Below, piece after piece: positions 53,201 through 64,000 of a stretch of DNA of 64,000 nt. A program made the translations under genes and the position numbers. The DNA comes from Paralichthys olivaceus (taxonomy: Eukaryota; Chordata; Actinopteri; Pleuronectiformes; Paralichthyidae): positions 20,695,501 through 20,759,500 of the forward strand of contig NC_091100.1 of assembly GCF_024713975.1 (NCBI RefSeq), read 5' to 3'. Below the pieces are notes generated by a model. That model was given only the letters and a program-made list of their open reading frames with translations, was not told the DNA's origin and did no database searches. Numbering within the stretch: the first letter of the stretch is position 1; the number at the start of each line of letters is the position of its first letter.

Positions 53201-56146
53201 TGCAGAAGCACTAATGTAATGCTATTCATGCTTCAAATGTTCAATGAAAAACACTCATGTGTAAATAAAAACTTTTAACTGTACACATCTAACTCCAGCA
53301 AACATACTTAAGACTTACAGTGACATTCTTCATAGCATTACAAACCAAACAGCAAAAGAAATACAGAACTGGTCTTTAACGTAATAATTATAAAAGCCAA
53401 CGCCAAATTAAAAAGTATGTAATTGTAAAACGTAAAATTGTAATAGAGTGTATTAACTCTTCAGAAAGGTTAGGCAGTGGGCACCAGATCATGAGATCGT
53501 GCTGGCTGGCCTGGATTTGCCTCTTGAACCAGTAATCATGATACTGACTTGTACTGAGAGGTCAAGAACAGGACATTCTCAGTCTCCACTGACTCGTCTG
53601 CTCCACTGGAGAGAGAGACCAAAAATAACTGACCAGAGGAAAAGACTTCATCCCTACCCCTCGTCCGTCTCATTGATGATGTCACATATCTCTATGTTGA
53701 GCCCCCAGTCCTCTGACTGCAGAGCGCCGCTGGTTGCTCTTTCTGTCAACAGAGGGACAATTGAGAGAAGTTACAGTAATATTACTGACATGGGAACAGA
53801 CATGTCACAATAACCAGAAGAAATACTACCAACGTCAAGATAACTGCGTCATTTTAGGCGGTCTTCTAAAGGCATAGTTCAGAAATCATTTGACGATAAA
53901 TGAGTCAATTTATGTGTGGTATGATTTATATCCTTACAGTAAATGATTATTTTGAAATAGTGCTGACACTGTGATTAATCATATGAAGAAAGAAACAGGA
54001 TCACCACATGACCATTTAAAGGTCTGTCTCCATAAGAGGTGTTTTTATTGTTATATCCCTGGATAATGCAAAAAAGTTCACATTTCCAGGTCTGATCGCT
54101 TGAGGTTACATTAAATAAACTGACAACTTAGTTTCAAATCTTTAGTACTTTTACAAAAAATATGCTACAGTTAAAGTTGAACCTGATTTAACCTTTTTGG
54201 TGACTTGGCTGAAGTATAAATGCGAGCACAATGCCAAATGTCACCCTTGTTGAACCTGATAGCAAACAGTGGCTTATTTACATGTGGTGTATCCGCTATT
54301 TATGCATGGTGCATTATGTATGCTCCACCAACTGCTGATGGAAACATCAGGCCCTTCAGCTGCTTAACACTACACTATGTTCACCAAGAAGTCGCTACCT
54401 TTGTCCAAATATAGTTGCTGGCCATAAAACTAAAACAACTATGGACACCCTCATAGTCAGTTTCTCCATATTCAAATAAAATGCTCAATAGCAACGCTTA
54501 AACAAAAGTATCTTAAAGTAGTGAAGGTCTGTGGATGACTTGCTATAGACACATTTCGTTCACTAGCTGAGTCCTCTAAATATGTGTTTTTTTCATCAAG
54601 ATCCATTCCCTGGGAAATCTGAAAAATGTTAAAATGTTACAGAAAGGGAAAAATGATCCTGGATATGCCCCCTGATATGGATAAGCACATAATCTAATGG
54701 GTTCTTCCTTGGGTCATGGCCCACTCTTCTCCAAAATTTCATGAAAATGGATTGAGTGTTTTTGCTTAATTCTGCTGACTAAACGACAAACACCCTCAAT
54801 TTTCCATGGTATATGTCTATGTATCTGTTTATATATAGGCCAAGCTCTCAAAATCCATCAGTTTATCGCTCTAGTGCCAAAAAGAAAATGTAATCTTTGA
54901 ACTCAATACTGAAACATGCTGGTTGAGAGAATAAGTTTTCACCTCTGACATAAAAGGTTTAGCAATTAAAGCCAGCTTTCTTTGCACTCCACCCCTCACT
55001 GGCTCCTCATAATCTCCTTCATTCCTTTCCACCAACACCGCCCTCCAACCCCCTCGCAAAACAACCTTTACCACTGCCTTTCTCAATCCCATGGGCTCCC
55101 TCCCCTCTCCACCCTGCTTGCTGCTGCCTCCACTTCATGTGACTGTCAGCTGCTTCTGTTCGCCTTTGCCTCAGAAGAAGCTGAGGCCACGCTGACATCA
55201 ATGTGCGAGAAAGTGAGAGAGGTTGCGGTAAGCGGAAGGAAGGAAGAGGAAGGCCGGCTTGAGATCAGTTGGGTGTGTGTTACTCTCTCACTAGTCATCA
55301 CTGTCCTCATTGCACCAGGAGCTGCTGCAGGCCTCCAGTGGCATCGCACACAACAATCACTCTCAGTTCAGCTTGATTTGTATTGCATCAAATCACAACA
55401 CATGTTATCCCGAGACATTTAACATTGTACGATCGAAACCATTTAAAATGATAGAGAAATCAAACAGTTCCCACAATGAGCAGCCCTTTAGTGACAGAGG
55501 ACAGAGAGAAAATCTAAAATCATGTGGGTGGCCATGTGCCTCGACCGGTTGGGGTGAGAAGAGAAGAGTGGGGGAGAGAGGAAGGGAGCTGGAAAAGAGG
55601 GGAGGAGGGAGAGGGAGAGAGAGAGAGAGAGAAACAGAGCACCCTGCTGCCATTACTGAGGGGATGATTCTGCTTTAACTCTTGTACGACCTCTCATTTG
55701 CTTCTTGAGGAGCAGCAGCGATGACCTGACGCATCGGTTGTGAGGCTCTATCTGCACAAACACATCTGGGACTGAGGAAGTGACAGGAAACAACAAGCGC
55801 CTCTCTGATTCGCTGCACGAGTTGTCACTTTGCCACAGCGACCAATCACATTAAAGCCTGAAAACCGAGTCCCGCCTCCTCGGCGTCATCGTCTCCTCAG
55901 ACTTTTCTTTTACGTGTGTGTCTTTTTTAAATATTTGAGAATGTGAAAGATCGAAATCAAAGCGCGTGTAGGTCACTCGAAGCCCCGCGGGTGCGGTTAT
56001 AACATGTATCTACGTTACAGCGATGACGTTCATTGAATCCAGCAGATTATCTACTAACATTTACACGTAAAGTTTCAACAGCAGAGCGACTCACCGATTC
56101 TCTGGCCGACGGGCGTGGAGAAGGGGTTTCCTATGAGAAACTCCAT
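47209..56146 (-). CDS. tom1: TOM1, VHS/GAT endosomal sorting adaptor
   Basis: Fifteen coding exons join in frame to 486 aa: 56095-56146, 53658-53742, 53003-53081, 52644-52793, 51446-51580, 51201-51350, 50205-50321, 49935-50068, 49781-49823, 49498-49633, 48718-48784, 47822-47897, 47625-47675, 47472-47511, 47209-47354 (TGA). The start [17 protein letters not shown] fits the family start; an in-frame ATG 21 bases upstream is possible. The VHS domain runs to about residue 150 ([53 protein letters not shown]). The GAT domain spans about 218-305 and binds ubiquitin and TOLLIP. SLIDIS (323-328) resembles the clathrin-binding motif. The C-terminus has [16 protein letters not shown] and a final LFSL. 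TOM1 helps sort ubiquitinated cargo at endosomes. Similarity to VESVLVRTILPK of TOM1 favours tom1 over tom1l2. Two donors are less typical (GTAGGG, GTGTGT). Confidence 0.92.
48217..48683. mobile_element. Inverted-repeat transposon (MITE) in a tom1 intron
   Basis: Left end TTCAGACCTGGTATTAACAT (48217) and the inverse complement of the right end (48654-48683) match over 30 bases at 28 positions. The 467-base interior has no coding capacity and contains further weaker copies of the terminal word (CCAGGTGTGAACAGACC at 48609-48625). The right end lies only 34 bases from the tom1 exon at 48718-48784, on its donor side. I see no target-site duplication. Confidence 0.85.
52085..52400 (+). repeat. Dispersed repeat in a tom1 intron
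   Basis: It shares words and order with the fragments at 62-170 and 765-960, including ATCTGATTGGCC, CTAACAGTAAAC and CTTACTGAATCAGGAATTGTGC. It lies in the tom1 intron between 51580 and 52644. An A/T-rich palindromic stretch (ATATATTGGATAATATATATTA) is at 52192-52215. Confidence 0.6.
55365..55640 (-). repeat. Fish interspersed repeat, reverse copy, in tom1 intron 1
   Basis: Read on the plus strand, AGCTTGATTTGTATTGCATC, AAATCACAACACATGTTATC, ACAGTTCCCACAATGAGCAG, CTTTAGTGACAGAGGACAG and GCCTCGACCGGTTGGGGTGA occur in the order of a common fish repeat. It is the opposite orientation to the copy at 26585-26735. A GA-rich run at 55555-55632 ends it. Confidence 0.75.
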
Positions 56147-56339
56147 CTTCTCCCCGAGTGAAAACATGCTGGCGGACTGTGTCCGCAGAGGTGAAGTGTG
56201 GAGGGCTGATCTGCAGTCTGTTGTTTCCTCACAGAGCTCAGACAACACCGCTGCCTCAGAGACGCACTGGCCCTGTGAGCGGTCACGTGAAAACACACAG
56301 AGCCAGGAAGCAGCATCAACACACAGCGCTGCCCTGTGA

Positions 56340-56376
56340 TCACATCAACTCACACACACTAACTCACACACTGGAT

Positions 56377-56408
<32 letters not shown>

Positions 56409-56912
56409 TAACTCACACACTGGACACACACACACATATACACTCACACTAACTCACACACTGGACACACACACACATATACACACACACTAACTCACAC
56501 ACTGGACACACACACATATACACACACACTAACTCACACACTGGACACACACTCACACACATATATACACACACACACACACACACACTAATTCACACAC
56601 TGGACACACACACACATATACACACACACACTAACTCACACACTGGACACACACACACATATACACACACACTAACTCACACACTGGACACACACACACA
56701 TATACACACACACTAACTCACACACTGGACACACACACACACAATAACTCACATACTGGACACATATACACACACTCACACACTGGACACACACATACAC
56801 ACACTATCTCACACACTGGACACACACACATACACTCACTGACTCACACACATACACACACACACTAACTCACACACTGGATACACACACACACACACTA
56901 ACTCATACACAA
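56340..56912 (+). repeat. Minisatellite, about 40-50 base CA-rich unit, upstream of tom1
   Basis: A dozen or so tandem copies of a unit built from ACTAACTCACACACTGGACA followed by a variable CA stretch and ATATACACACACAC. The units differ mainly in the number of CA pairs and in the presence of ATATAC. It begins about 190 bases upstream of the tom1 start codon, beside its 5'UTR and promoter. Confidence 0.9.
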
Positions 56913-56914
56913 TT

Positions 56915-59900
56915 ATATTCCCCCCAAAAAACAATTAAAGGAAGATTAATTAGTTTAGTGCTTTTAAAATACTCCACTGTAAATTGTAAAAGCAACATAT
57001 AACCATACAAATGAGAAGTAAAGAGAAATCAAATAGACAATAGAAGTAAGAGAAACACAACAGTAAAAGCAACCATGCAATGTAAGAAATTGGTAAATCT
57101 TTGATTTTAGTAAAAGGCCATGGCAAACAGGAAAGCCCTCAGCATTGAATTAAGAATGGAGAGTTGCAGCAGACCTGCAGTTAATTCTCTGGATGCTTGT
57201 TCCTGATATGTGAAGTATTTTGTTTTGAGTCCTTAAAAGTGAACTAAAATGAAAAAAGAAAATAAAAAAGTTAAATAGTCTGTTAAGTAAAAGTCCTGCA
57301 CGCAAGGTAAAAGGTGGGTCATATCATCGGCTTCCATTGGTGGTGGAAGAAGAACAACCTTTGATCAAAGAAGAAATTCCACAGTTTAAAAGTCATTCAA
57401 AGTAAAGGCCTTTCAACTCTTAAAAGTAAACACTGTACACAGGCTATACAAACGTAACCTGAAAGCTCATTATTAACTTAAACTGTCAGATAAATGTAAA
57501 CTGATATAGCATATGTAGCAAAGAATATTTAATGGAAAGTATCATGAAAATGAAGTACCTAAGTAATGAATCGAGTTCCAAATTGTACTCAAGTTCTGTA
57601 GACGAAAGGTACCCAGACACAATCCACCATTGATTATTGGATTTAATGTTATAGGCAGGGTTAGAGAATGAGCCAGTTGTAACAACTTGTTCTTTTGTAT
57701 GTATAATATATAATATGTATAATATTTCATTTAAATCGTAATCATTAACTGTAGCAGTCAAATGAGTGTAGACTTGAATATTTTGTTTTGAAACAGAGAG
57801 TGGATGAGAAATATAAAGTTACATAAAATAACCACAAGTACCTGAAAACTGTACTTTAAAGTATTGAGTTACTTTATACGCATCATCATAACTGCACTTG
57901 ACGTTTGAATTGACCTTTTCCTCTCTCTGGTAGCAAACAGAATCAACCACAATCGACCTTTTGTTTTTTTTTATTTCCCATCTCAAATTGTATTTGGTCT
58001 TAAGAGGAACATATTTTGCAGAAAGGTAAGTGTACAATATACTGTCTGCTCTCTGACTTCTGAAGGGACCCTGAAGCCAACCTAACAAAGAGAGGAATTC
58101 TACAGAGTTAGAAATGAGAGTGATCTAAATCATCAGCTTGAAAAGATTTTAGTCAAAGAAATGTTAAACAGGCCATAACTCCCTGGGGGACTCTATAAAT
58201 CAGATTTCTTTAAACACTGTGAAACCATGTCCCAGATAATATGTGCAAGTCTTTGCAGCACCAATACCTACAGCTTTGCAACAACCCATGACAGATGGTA
58301 TAAAGATATGTATCATTATATCTTCAGTCCCACATTGGTCTTTTACAGGAGAAAAGACATTTTAGAGAAAATGTTGATTCTGAACTGGTTGTTGTACACA
58401 GGGCCACCGGAGTTTGCTGAGCTTTTAAAGAAAACAAATAAGACATTTGCTCAAGCAGATTTTCATTCTAATCTTTCACAACCTTATCCTCTCATCTACA
58501 GTGTGTAGACTTTTGTAAGTCTGTTTGTTGCCTAACTACTAAATTCTCCTCAGAATGTGCTTCCTCACAACAAAAGTCTCATGACATTGATTGGTAAGTG
58601 CTGCGTTGCGGTCTTTCTTTTGTGGATCCTGCACAACAAAGTTACAAATTGATTCACAATAAAACAGATGATGCAAGTAATATAATCTAAAGCATAAAAT
58701 GTAACCAGATAAAACCCTGTAAATAGTTTCAACCATTGCAATTGAATATGCCAGTCTTAAGAAGACATTGAATACAAGATACTGAGTTTGTCTGCCTGAG
58801 ATCTCCAGGCTTCAGTTATGAAACATATTAAAAAGGTACATTGTCACTCTTACATACATGTGTTCTCATTTCATGCTAGTCTTATTCTTACATTCATACA
58901 TTCTCACTCTCACATATATTGTAAATGTCTCATATGCATATACGGTGTACCTGGTGGTTAGTATATATACTACAGATAATCCCCTGACCTCTGTGATGCT
59001 GTGTCTTAGTTACCACATTCATGAGAGTAGCACCACCTTGTGTCTTTAATGTGTCCTGCATCACAACACACAATATAAGTGAGTTATATCTATACCTAAA
59101 CACTTACTGAAAATAGAAATCACGTGTTAAAAGTGACGTATGATCATCTACTATATGTTTTTCTCTGTTCTCTGACTTTGTCTGAGAGAGATGTGGTGAA
59201 ACACATATAACAACAGAAAAACGTCCTTACTTGGACATGTATGAAAGGCAGCTGGACAAACCACCTCTACTTGTTTCACACACAAACATAGAGTAGTTTT
59301 ATCTACAAAAATTATATTTCCTCTGAATTATTATACTGTTATTTCTTTCTTTTGTGTCTCTTTCCATTTCATCCTTTAATGTGCCTGCAATCCATCTCAT
59401 TATAAAACCTTGTAATATACACATAAATATTTTCATTTATACATGCATATGCAAAAAACAATTATTCATGTTTAAATGAATGTTTATATTGCAAACTCTT
59501 TATGTATACCATATCTGTCTATATACGCATACATGGTCTAATGTGCACAACATAACCACATTCGGACACATCCCAATAGCTCCTTATACTTATGTAGAAA
59601 CAGTTTTTTACATGCTCGTGCAATTATCCTGGGTCACTGCACTTTACTCAATAGTATTTCTATATGTATATCTTATTTTATCTTATCTTATCTTTGCCTT
59701 CCTTTGTGTATTTATGCAGTTTTAACACTAGGTGGCAGCATTGAACCTAAATGTGATAGGAAGGGATTGCTCTGTTATTTGTGTGTTTGTGTTTTATTTT
59801 GATCCTGACATACAACCTCACTTTATAGACATGATGAGTAATATATATTTCTAAATATCATTACAGTCAACATGATATACAGACTCTCTTACTTGAGGAT

Positions 59901-61250
59901 CTCCCCTCACGTGATCCTGATTGAGGACTTGAGTTGGGATGGATGGTTGCATCCATAACCTGTGTCTCAGAGAGGAAAGTACGTTACAATAAATTGAAAG
60001 TAAGAGTTAACTGTTTTATTACACTATAACCTGACACTTTTTCAGATTCAAACCTCTAATTTCATAGCTACCTTAATTATTGCTCAAGAGGAACCCTATT
60101 GCCTTCACGCGTGTCACTGACGCCATCTCATATAACAATTATATTATTTTTGAGAGCCTCTTGGTTTTATCTGTCCCCAAACCACAATCCAGTTTCTAAG
60201 GGAAATAATAATCATGATCATGTCTGAGAATGGTGTGAGAAAAGACTACTGCCTTGCTGATGTCATGTTTGAACATGCATACCTGTTCACAAACAACTCC
60301 ATGTGTAAATGCCATGTCTTTCTGCTGCTTAAAAACATGTCCCACAGTCCAACAGCAAAACACGCAAGGGGAGACAAAGCATTTTGATTGATCCGATTAC
60401 TCTGATTGAACAGGAACTAACATTTTCTGTCTGGGAAGATGTAAACTTAATGACTTTTAAGTTCCTCAGTGTTTTGGTCCACAGATTCTTTAAGGCCTTC
60501 AAGTCATGTTTTTATGATCCTAGCATGTGAGTACTTTATATTGTACATATATTCCCATAATGCTTTTTCATGAATAGATTCTGTACAAACATTAACAACG
60601 TGCACAGTCTATTTCTGCAGATTTAATGCATTGTGGGTTGAGTAGATCCTAAAGACTTAGATAAGAAAGCCCGGAGGGGTGACGATGAGAAAAACTAGTG
60701 TGTTGTCTCTTTGCTCCTGGCTGTAAAAGAATCAGTCACGTAGCTGAAAAACACACAAAGGAAACATCTTATTTTTATGATTATTATATAATTAGATTGT
60801 TTTCATTTGTTTTCAATTTGTGAAGCTAATAATTATGATAATAATAACTTAATTTATATAGCACTTTTCAAAACAGCTTTTTGTGCTTCACAAAGACAAC
60901 AAATAATAACAAAGAATACATAACAAGACAACAAGCGAAACAATACAATACAATATCATCAGATATTATGTTTTAATGAAAAAGACCTGAATGATGGGAA
61001 ATACATTTTCCTATAGGTTATCTCTTGTGTGTCACCTGTGTTTTCAACGGATTTCACTGAGCAAACATCATTCTCTATCCATGCAAATTCAATTTCATAC
61101 ATATAATATGTATATAATGCTGTCTTTTATAGTTCTTTGTGTTTATATTGGATTTTTTTTATTTAGTTACACTTTACTGTGTGTTTATTTCACTATTCCT
61201 CTTTTGCTGCTGTAACTGGGAAAATGTCCTCCATAGTGGTACTATTGAAG
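56915..61250. other. Spacer between tom1 and the GRK gene, no gene recognised
   Basis: It is A/T-rich. Fragments of the TACTTGAGTA-type repeat occur around 57540-57880. A plus-strand frame of 93 codons (58227-58508) is not recognisable. The AATTTATATAGCACTTTTCAAA word at 60850-60871 is the tail of a fish repeat. I see no splice-paired exon or RNA gene. Confidence 0.45.
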
Positions 61251-61251
61251 G

Positions 61252-61535
61252 ATTATCTTATCTTAACATAACTTATCTTTTCTTAACTTTGCTTTTCCTA
61301 ACTTATCTTGACGTAGCTTATCTTATATTAACTCATCATATATTTTTCTTAACTTTTCACAACTCATCTTAACTTAACTTACCTTAACTTATCTTTTCTT
61401 AATTCAACATTTCTTTTCTTATCTTAACTTAGCTCGTGTTTTCTTCACTTGTCTCATCTTTTTTTCTCTTATCTCATCTTAACTTACCTTAACTTATCTT
61501 TTCTTAATTCAACTTTTCTTTTCTTATCTTAAGCA
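61252..61535 (+). repeat. Degenerate tandem repeat of CTTATCTTAA-like words
   Basis: It is made almost wholly of variants of TTATCTTAACT and TTTTCTTAACTT, strongly pyrimidine-biased on the plus strand, with roughly 10-12 base spacing. Two subblocks (about 61375-61405 and 61485-61515) are nearly identical. It lies about 550 bases before the GRK start codon, just before a TG microsatellite. Confidence 0.8.
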
Positions 61536-61608
61536 CACAATCACGCACGACCATGGAAGTAACCAGGAAATTGCATGCATGTATGTATAAAATGCACTTT
61601 GCCTGTGA

Positions 61609-61620
61609 GTGTGTGTGTCT

Positions 61621-61685
<65 letters not shown>
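61609..61685 (+). repeat. (GT)n microsatellite upstream of the GRK gene
   Basis: About 32 GT units with one early interruption, close to 400 bases before the GRK start codon. Confidence 0.95.
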
Positions 61686-61686
<1 letters not shown>

Positions 61687-61739
61687 TTGCACTGGTTGTA
61701 AAGTGATCCCTCCCACTCCCGCTGGTTCGTTGTGCAGAG

Positions 61740-62950
61740 GAGGGGCGAAGAGGAGGAGGAGGAAGCAGGAAGGCAGGCAGGGAGAGAGAGGCAGAGAGAG
61801 AGAGGTAGGGAGTCAGGCTGTGAATGCTAACGAGCCCCGTTCGCAATCACACGCAGCTCCGTGGGTCGGCTTTGATAAAAAACAACCCGGGTATCAATGG
61901 AGAGGACCGAGGAGCAGCGTTAGAACACATACTATGCGCCAGTGCCGCGTCCGCCCCGTGCGCGTGCAGCAGCCTCACCGTCGTCGGCACGTTTGATACG
62001 AAGAAGAAGAAAAAAAACCCACAACGTCTTTTTTCCGCTGAGTGAAATGTGTCGCTGCTGCTCCGGACTCACATTCTGACAATGGAGATTGAAAATATCG
62101 TGGCCAACACGGTTCTCCTGAAGGCGAGAGAAGGTAAGAGCCATGTAAATGTGTTTTTGTTGTTTCAACCCACCACCACCACCTCCTCCTCGGCGGCTCG
62201 GTCACGGTAGAGCCCGGAGCTGTCGGCGGCGGCAGCAGCCGTCCTCCTCCTCCTCCTCCTCTTCCTCCTCTTCCTCGCTGGGATTTACGCTTCCTCCGTC
62301 TCCTCATCCCCTTTGCGCAGCGCTTTGTCTCCGGGCAAAAAACACGGAGCGTACCGGGTAGAAGCCCCTCTGATGGTAGCCTCCCCCGGCACCAGCTCAC
62401 ATATATATACATGTTATTGTACCGGGCAGGTTAACACCGGGCCCGTGAAGCAGCGGCGCTGGCGAGGGGGGGATGAACAACGCAGGGAGTGTTTGCAGCA
62501 TCGCGCGTTGCGTTAGAGGCTGTCGAGTGGATTTTTGCACACAAGCACCATTGGTTTTGCAGATATTCACAATGTAAGGCGATGTGATGGACATTTAACC
62601 GTCTCCTCGCCGCACGACGGTGAACATGGAGGGAGTTCAATCTGCGCAGTGGGGCTGAGAGCCTCGCTCTTACCTGTCATTGTAGGTTTGCGTTCAGAGC
62701 CTCACCGTGGAGGTGGACGTGCGCTATGATTTGAAAATGATGCGCTGCTTTTCAGCTGGGATGGAATGATAATCTTGTGTTAATGCTGGGTTTAGGTCTA
62801 GAGGGGTAGTGGGTGGGGGGTACAGTCCCCCCACCACCACCACCACCGTGTAAGCCCCGGCGGCTACCGCTGCTCGGTGGGCCGGTGATGCCACAGCAGC
62901 TCACCTGGAGGTGGTGAAAAGAGAAGGAGAGGAGGAGGAGGAGGAGGCGA
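61740..62950 (+). promoter_or_regulatory. CpG-rich promoter, 5'UTR and intron start of the GRK gene
   Basis: CpG frequency rises sharply from about 61815 (for example GCGTCCGCCCCGTGCGCGTG at 61947-61966) and stays high past the first exon to about 62720, in contrast with the CpG-poor surroundings. Purine runs (61740-61805) precede it. No TATA box was seen, as is usual for CpG-island promoters. CCTCCT and GGTGGT triplet runs (62238-62270, 62828-62846) lie within the first intron. Confidence 0.65.
62082..62133 (+). CDS. First coding exon of a GRK4/5/6-type receptor kinase
   Basis: The ATG at 62082 opens MEIENIVANTVLLKAREG, cut after the first base of the last glycine codon by the donor GTAAGAG. 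This N-terminal helix differs by one conservative residue (I for L) from human GRK5 and GRK6, which both begin MELENIVANTVLLKAREG. In these kinases the helix docks onto the activated receptor and is needed for receptor phosphorylation, which desensitises G-protein-coupled receptors. The rest of the gene (RGS-homology, kinase and membrane-binding C-terminus) lies beyond the right edge after an intron of at least 1.87 kb. GRK5 and GRK6 cannot be told apart from this exon; GRK4 is less similar. Confidence 0.9.
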
Positions 62951-63815
62951 GTATCCATCTGTTTTCCAGGAGGTGGCAGAGCAGAGAGGCTGCTCGGTGG
63001 CCTGTGAGTGGGCGCAAGGTGGGTGTTCAATACTGGATCAGCACCCAGAGGAGAGAGAGAGAGGGAGGGAGGGAGGGGAGGGGGTGTTGTTACTGCTCAA
63101 CGATTTTCTCTCGTGTTTTTTTTCCCTCTTTCTAATCGGACTGGACAGCAACAGCAGCGGTGGTGGTGGTGTGTATGGTCCCACAGTATATTGTGCAACT
63201 TGATCCATTTTGCACACATACTGAGGCCCTCCCTGCTTTAAAGGCTCGCATTTTATTCAGTGTGCGTCGTCAGCTCAAGACTAAACACTGCTGTGAAATG
63301 GATTGTTCACAGCATCACTGAATCCGTTTCATAGCAGCAAACAGCAGCTCCCTTTGAGGCAGGCTCTCCTCCACCTGCCATCAAATGGGGCCAGGCATTG
63401 TCACATTGTGCACCGATCAGCTCTACAGGCTCTATACCTGTCAGAATCTGTGGTCACCAGAGGCTCCGGAATGCCTCAGTGATAGATCTGAAGGTATGAA
63501 GCGTTCAGAGAGTGGCAGGAGCCTGATGTCTCTCAACATGAGGCCCCAGGATCACTATAATGTACTAAAACATCCTGTCAGTTGCTCTTTTAATAGAAGG
63601 TTGTGATCATTTGATCATCGTTTGAAATCATTGCATCATCATCATCAAGTGAAATGACGTGGAGTTGGCATTGTTTTTTATGTTGTGAGGGAATTCAAAT
63701 TATTAGATTCATCAGCAAAGAAAATTGTAACTCTAATGTTGTTGTCTTTCCAAGTTTTAATGTAGTTGGTACAACATTTTTTTATATTTCTCCCTGACAT
63801 ATGATTCACTGTCTT
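62134..63815 (+). other. First intron of the GRK gene (5' part)
   Basis: It begins with the donor GTAAGAG and continues with CpG-rich sequence, then G/A-rich and GGTGGT triplet runs (62930-62950, 63045-63085, 63155-63170), then A/T-rich unique sequence. Short open frames here are chance products of low-complexity DNA. I see no second exon. Confidence 0.6.
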
Positions 63816-64000
63816 AAAGGTTCAGAGTGTTTAGGTGAATGTGATCTATTGGCAGAAATTGAATATAAAAAAATCCTAGTGATGTTTTTACTATTTGTTT
63901 CATCGAAATTGTAAGAATTGTTTTCTCCCTTACCCTAGAATGGACCCTTTATATTAAAATACTTTATATTTACCTCTGGAGCGGGTCCTCTCTACGGAGG
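63816..64000 (+). mobile_element. Partial copy of the get3-intron MITE, cut by window edge
   Basis: It starts AAAGGTTCAGAGTGTTTAGG and continues ATTGGCAGAAATTGAATATA, ATCCTAGTGATGTTTTTACT, TAGAATGGACCCTTTATATT and GCGGGTCCTCTCTACGGAGG, matching the left half of the element at 41825-42150. The right end lies beyond the window. Confidence 0.85.

Noticed and set aside
56340-56912. Regularly spaced repeats resembling an array
   Set aside because: This is a eukaryotic CA-rich minisatellite with units directly abutting. There are no unique spacers, so it is not a CRISPR array.
58227-58508. Plus-strand frame of 93 codons
   Set aside because: No recognisable family, A/T-rich codon composition like the surrounding spacer, and no splice-site support.
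62149-63241. Several overlapping open frames with poly-Pro, poly-Ser or poly-Gly runs
   Set aside because: They arise from CpG-rich and triplet-repeat DNA in the first GRK intron. The real coding exon ends at the donor at 62134.

Overview
This is vertebrate genomic DNA, almost certainly from a ray-finned (teleost) fish. The genes are split into short exons with GT/AG splice sites. The AT-rich introns and spacers carry long (CA)n/(GT)n tracts and many copies of interspersed repeats whose consensus I know from fish genomes. There are no operons, Shine-Dalgarno sites or prokaryotic elements.

Layout. Positions 1-27100 are mostly non-coding: repeats, microsatellites and two possible exons of an unidentified minus-strand gene at the left edge. 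At 27129-28246 (+) lie three exons encoding the C-terminal end of a Hook-family protein (best match hook2). Converging on it is best2 (minus, 29462-34494), a bestrophin anion channel read completely as 9 coding exons and 629 aa. Next is get3/asna1 (minus, 38319-43253), the tail-anchored-protein targeting ATPase, complete in 7 exons and 341 aa. A single-exon noggin-like secreted protein follows (minus, 45406-46260, 284 aa). Then tom1 (minus, 47209-56146), a VHS/GAT endosomal adaptor, complete in 15 exons and 486 aa. Finally, after a spacer with a minisatellite and a pyrimidine-rich tandem repeat, a CpG-rich promoter and first coding exon of a GRK4/5/6-type G-protein-coupled-receptor kinase (plus, 62082-62133) run off the right edge. 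All multi-exon models keep reading frame across every junction.

The genes do not form a single pathway. The order hook2-best2-get3 matches the neighbourhood of HOOK2, BEST2 and ASNA1 on human chromosome 19p13, so this is an old conserved linkage block, and it supports naming these paralogues hook2 and best2. The noggin-like gene, tom1 and the GRK gene are neighbours in this fish that I do not know to be linked in mammals.

Most points worth a second look are: the Hook C-terminus with no recognisable upstream coiled-coil exons, the divergent noggin-like gene, several short inverted-repeat transposons inside introns, a local duplication in a best2 intron, and the edge exons of an unknown gene. 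I saw no clearly new biological system.
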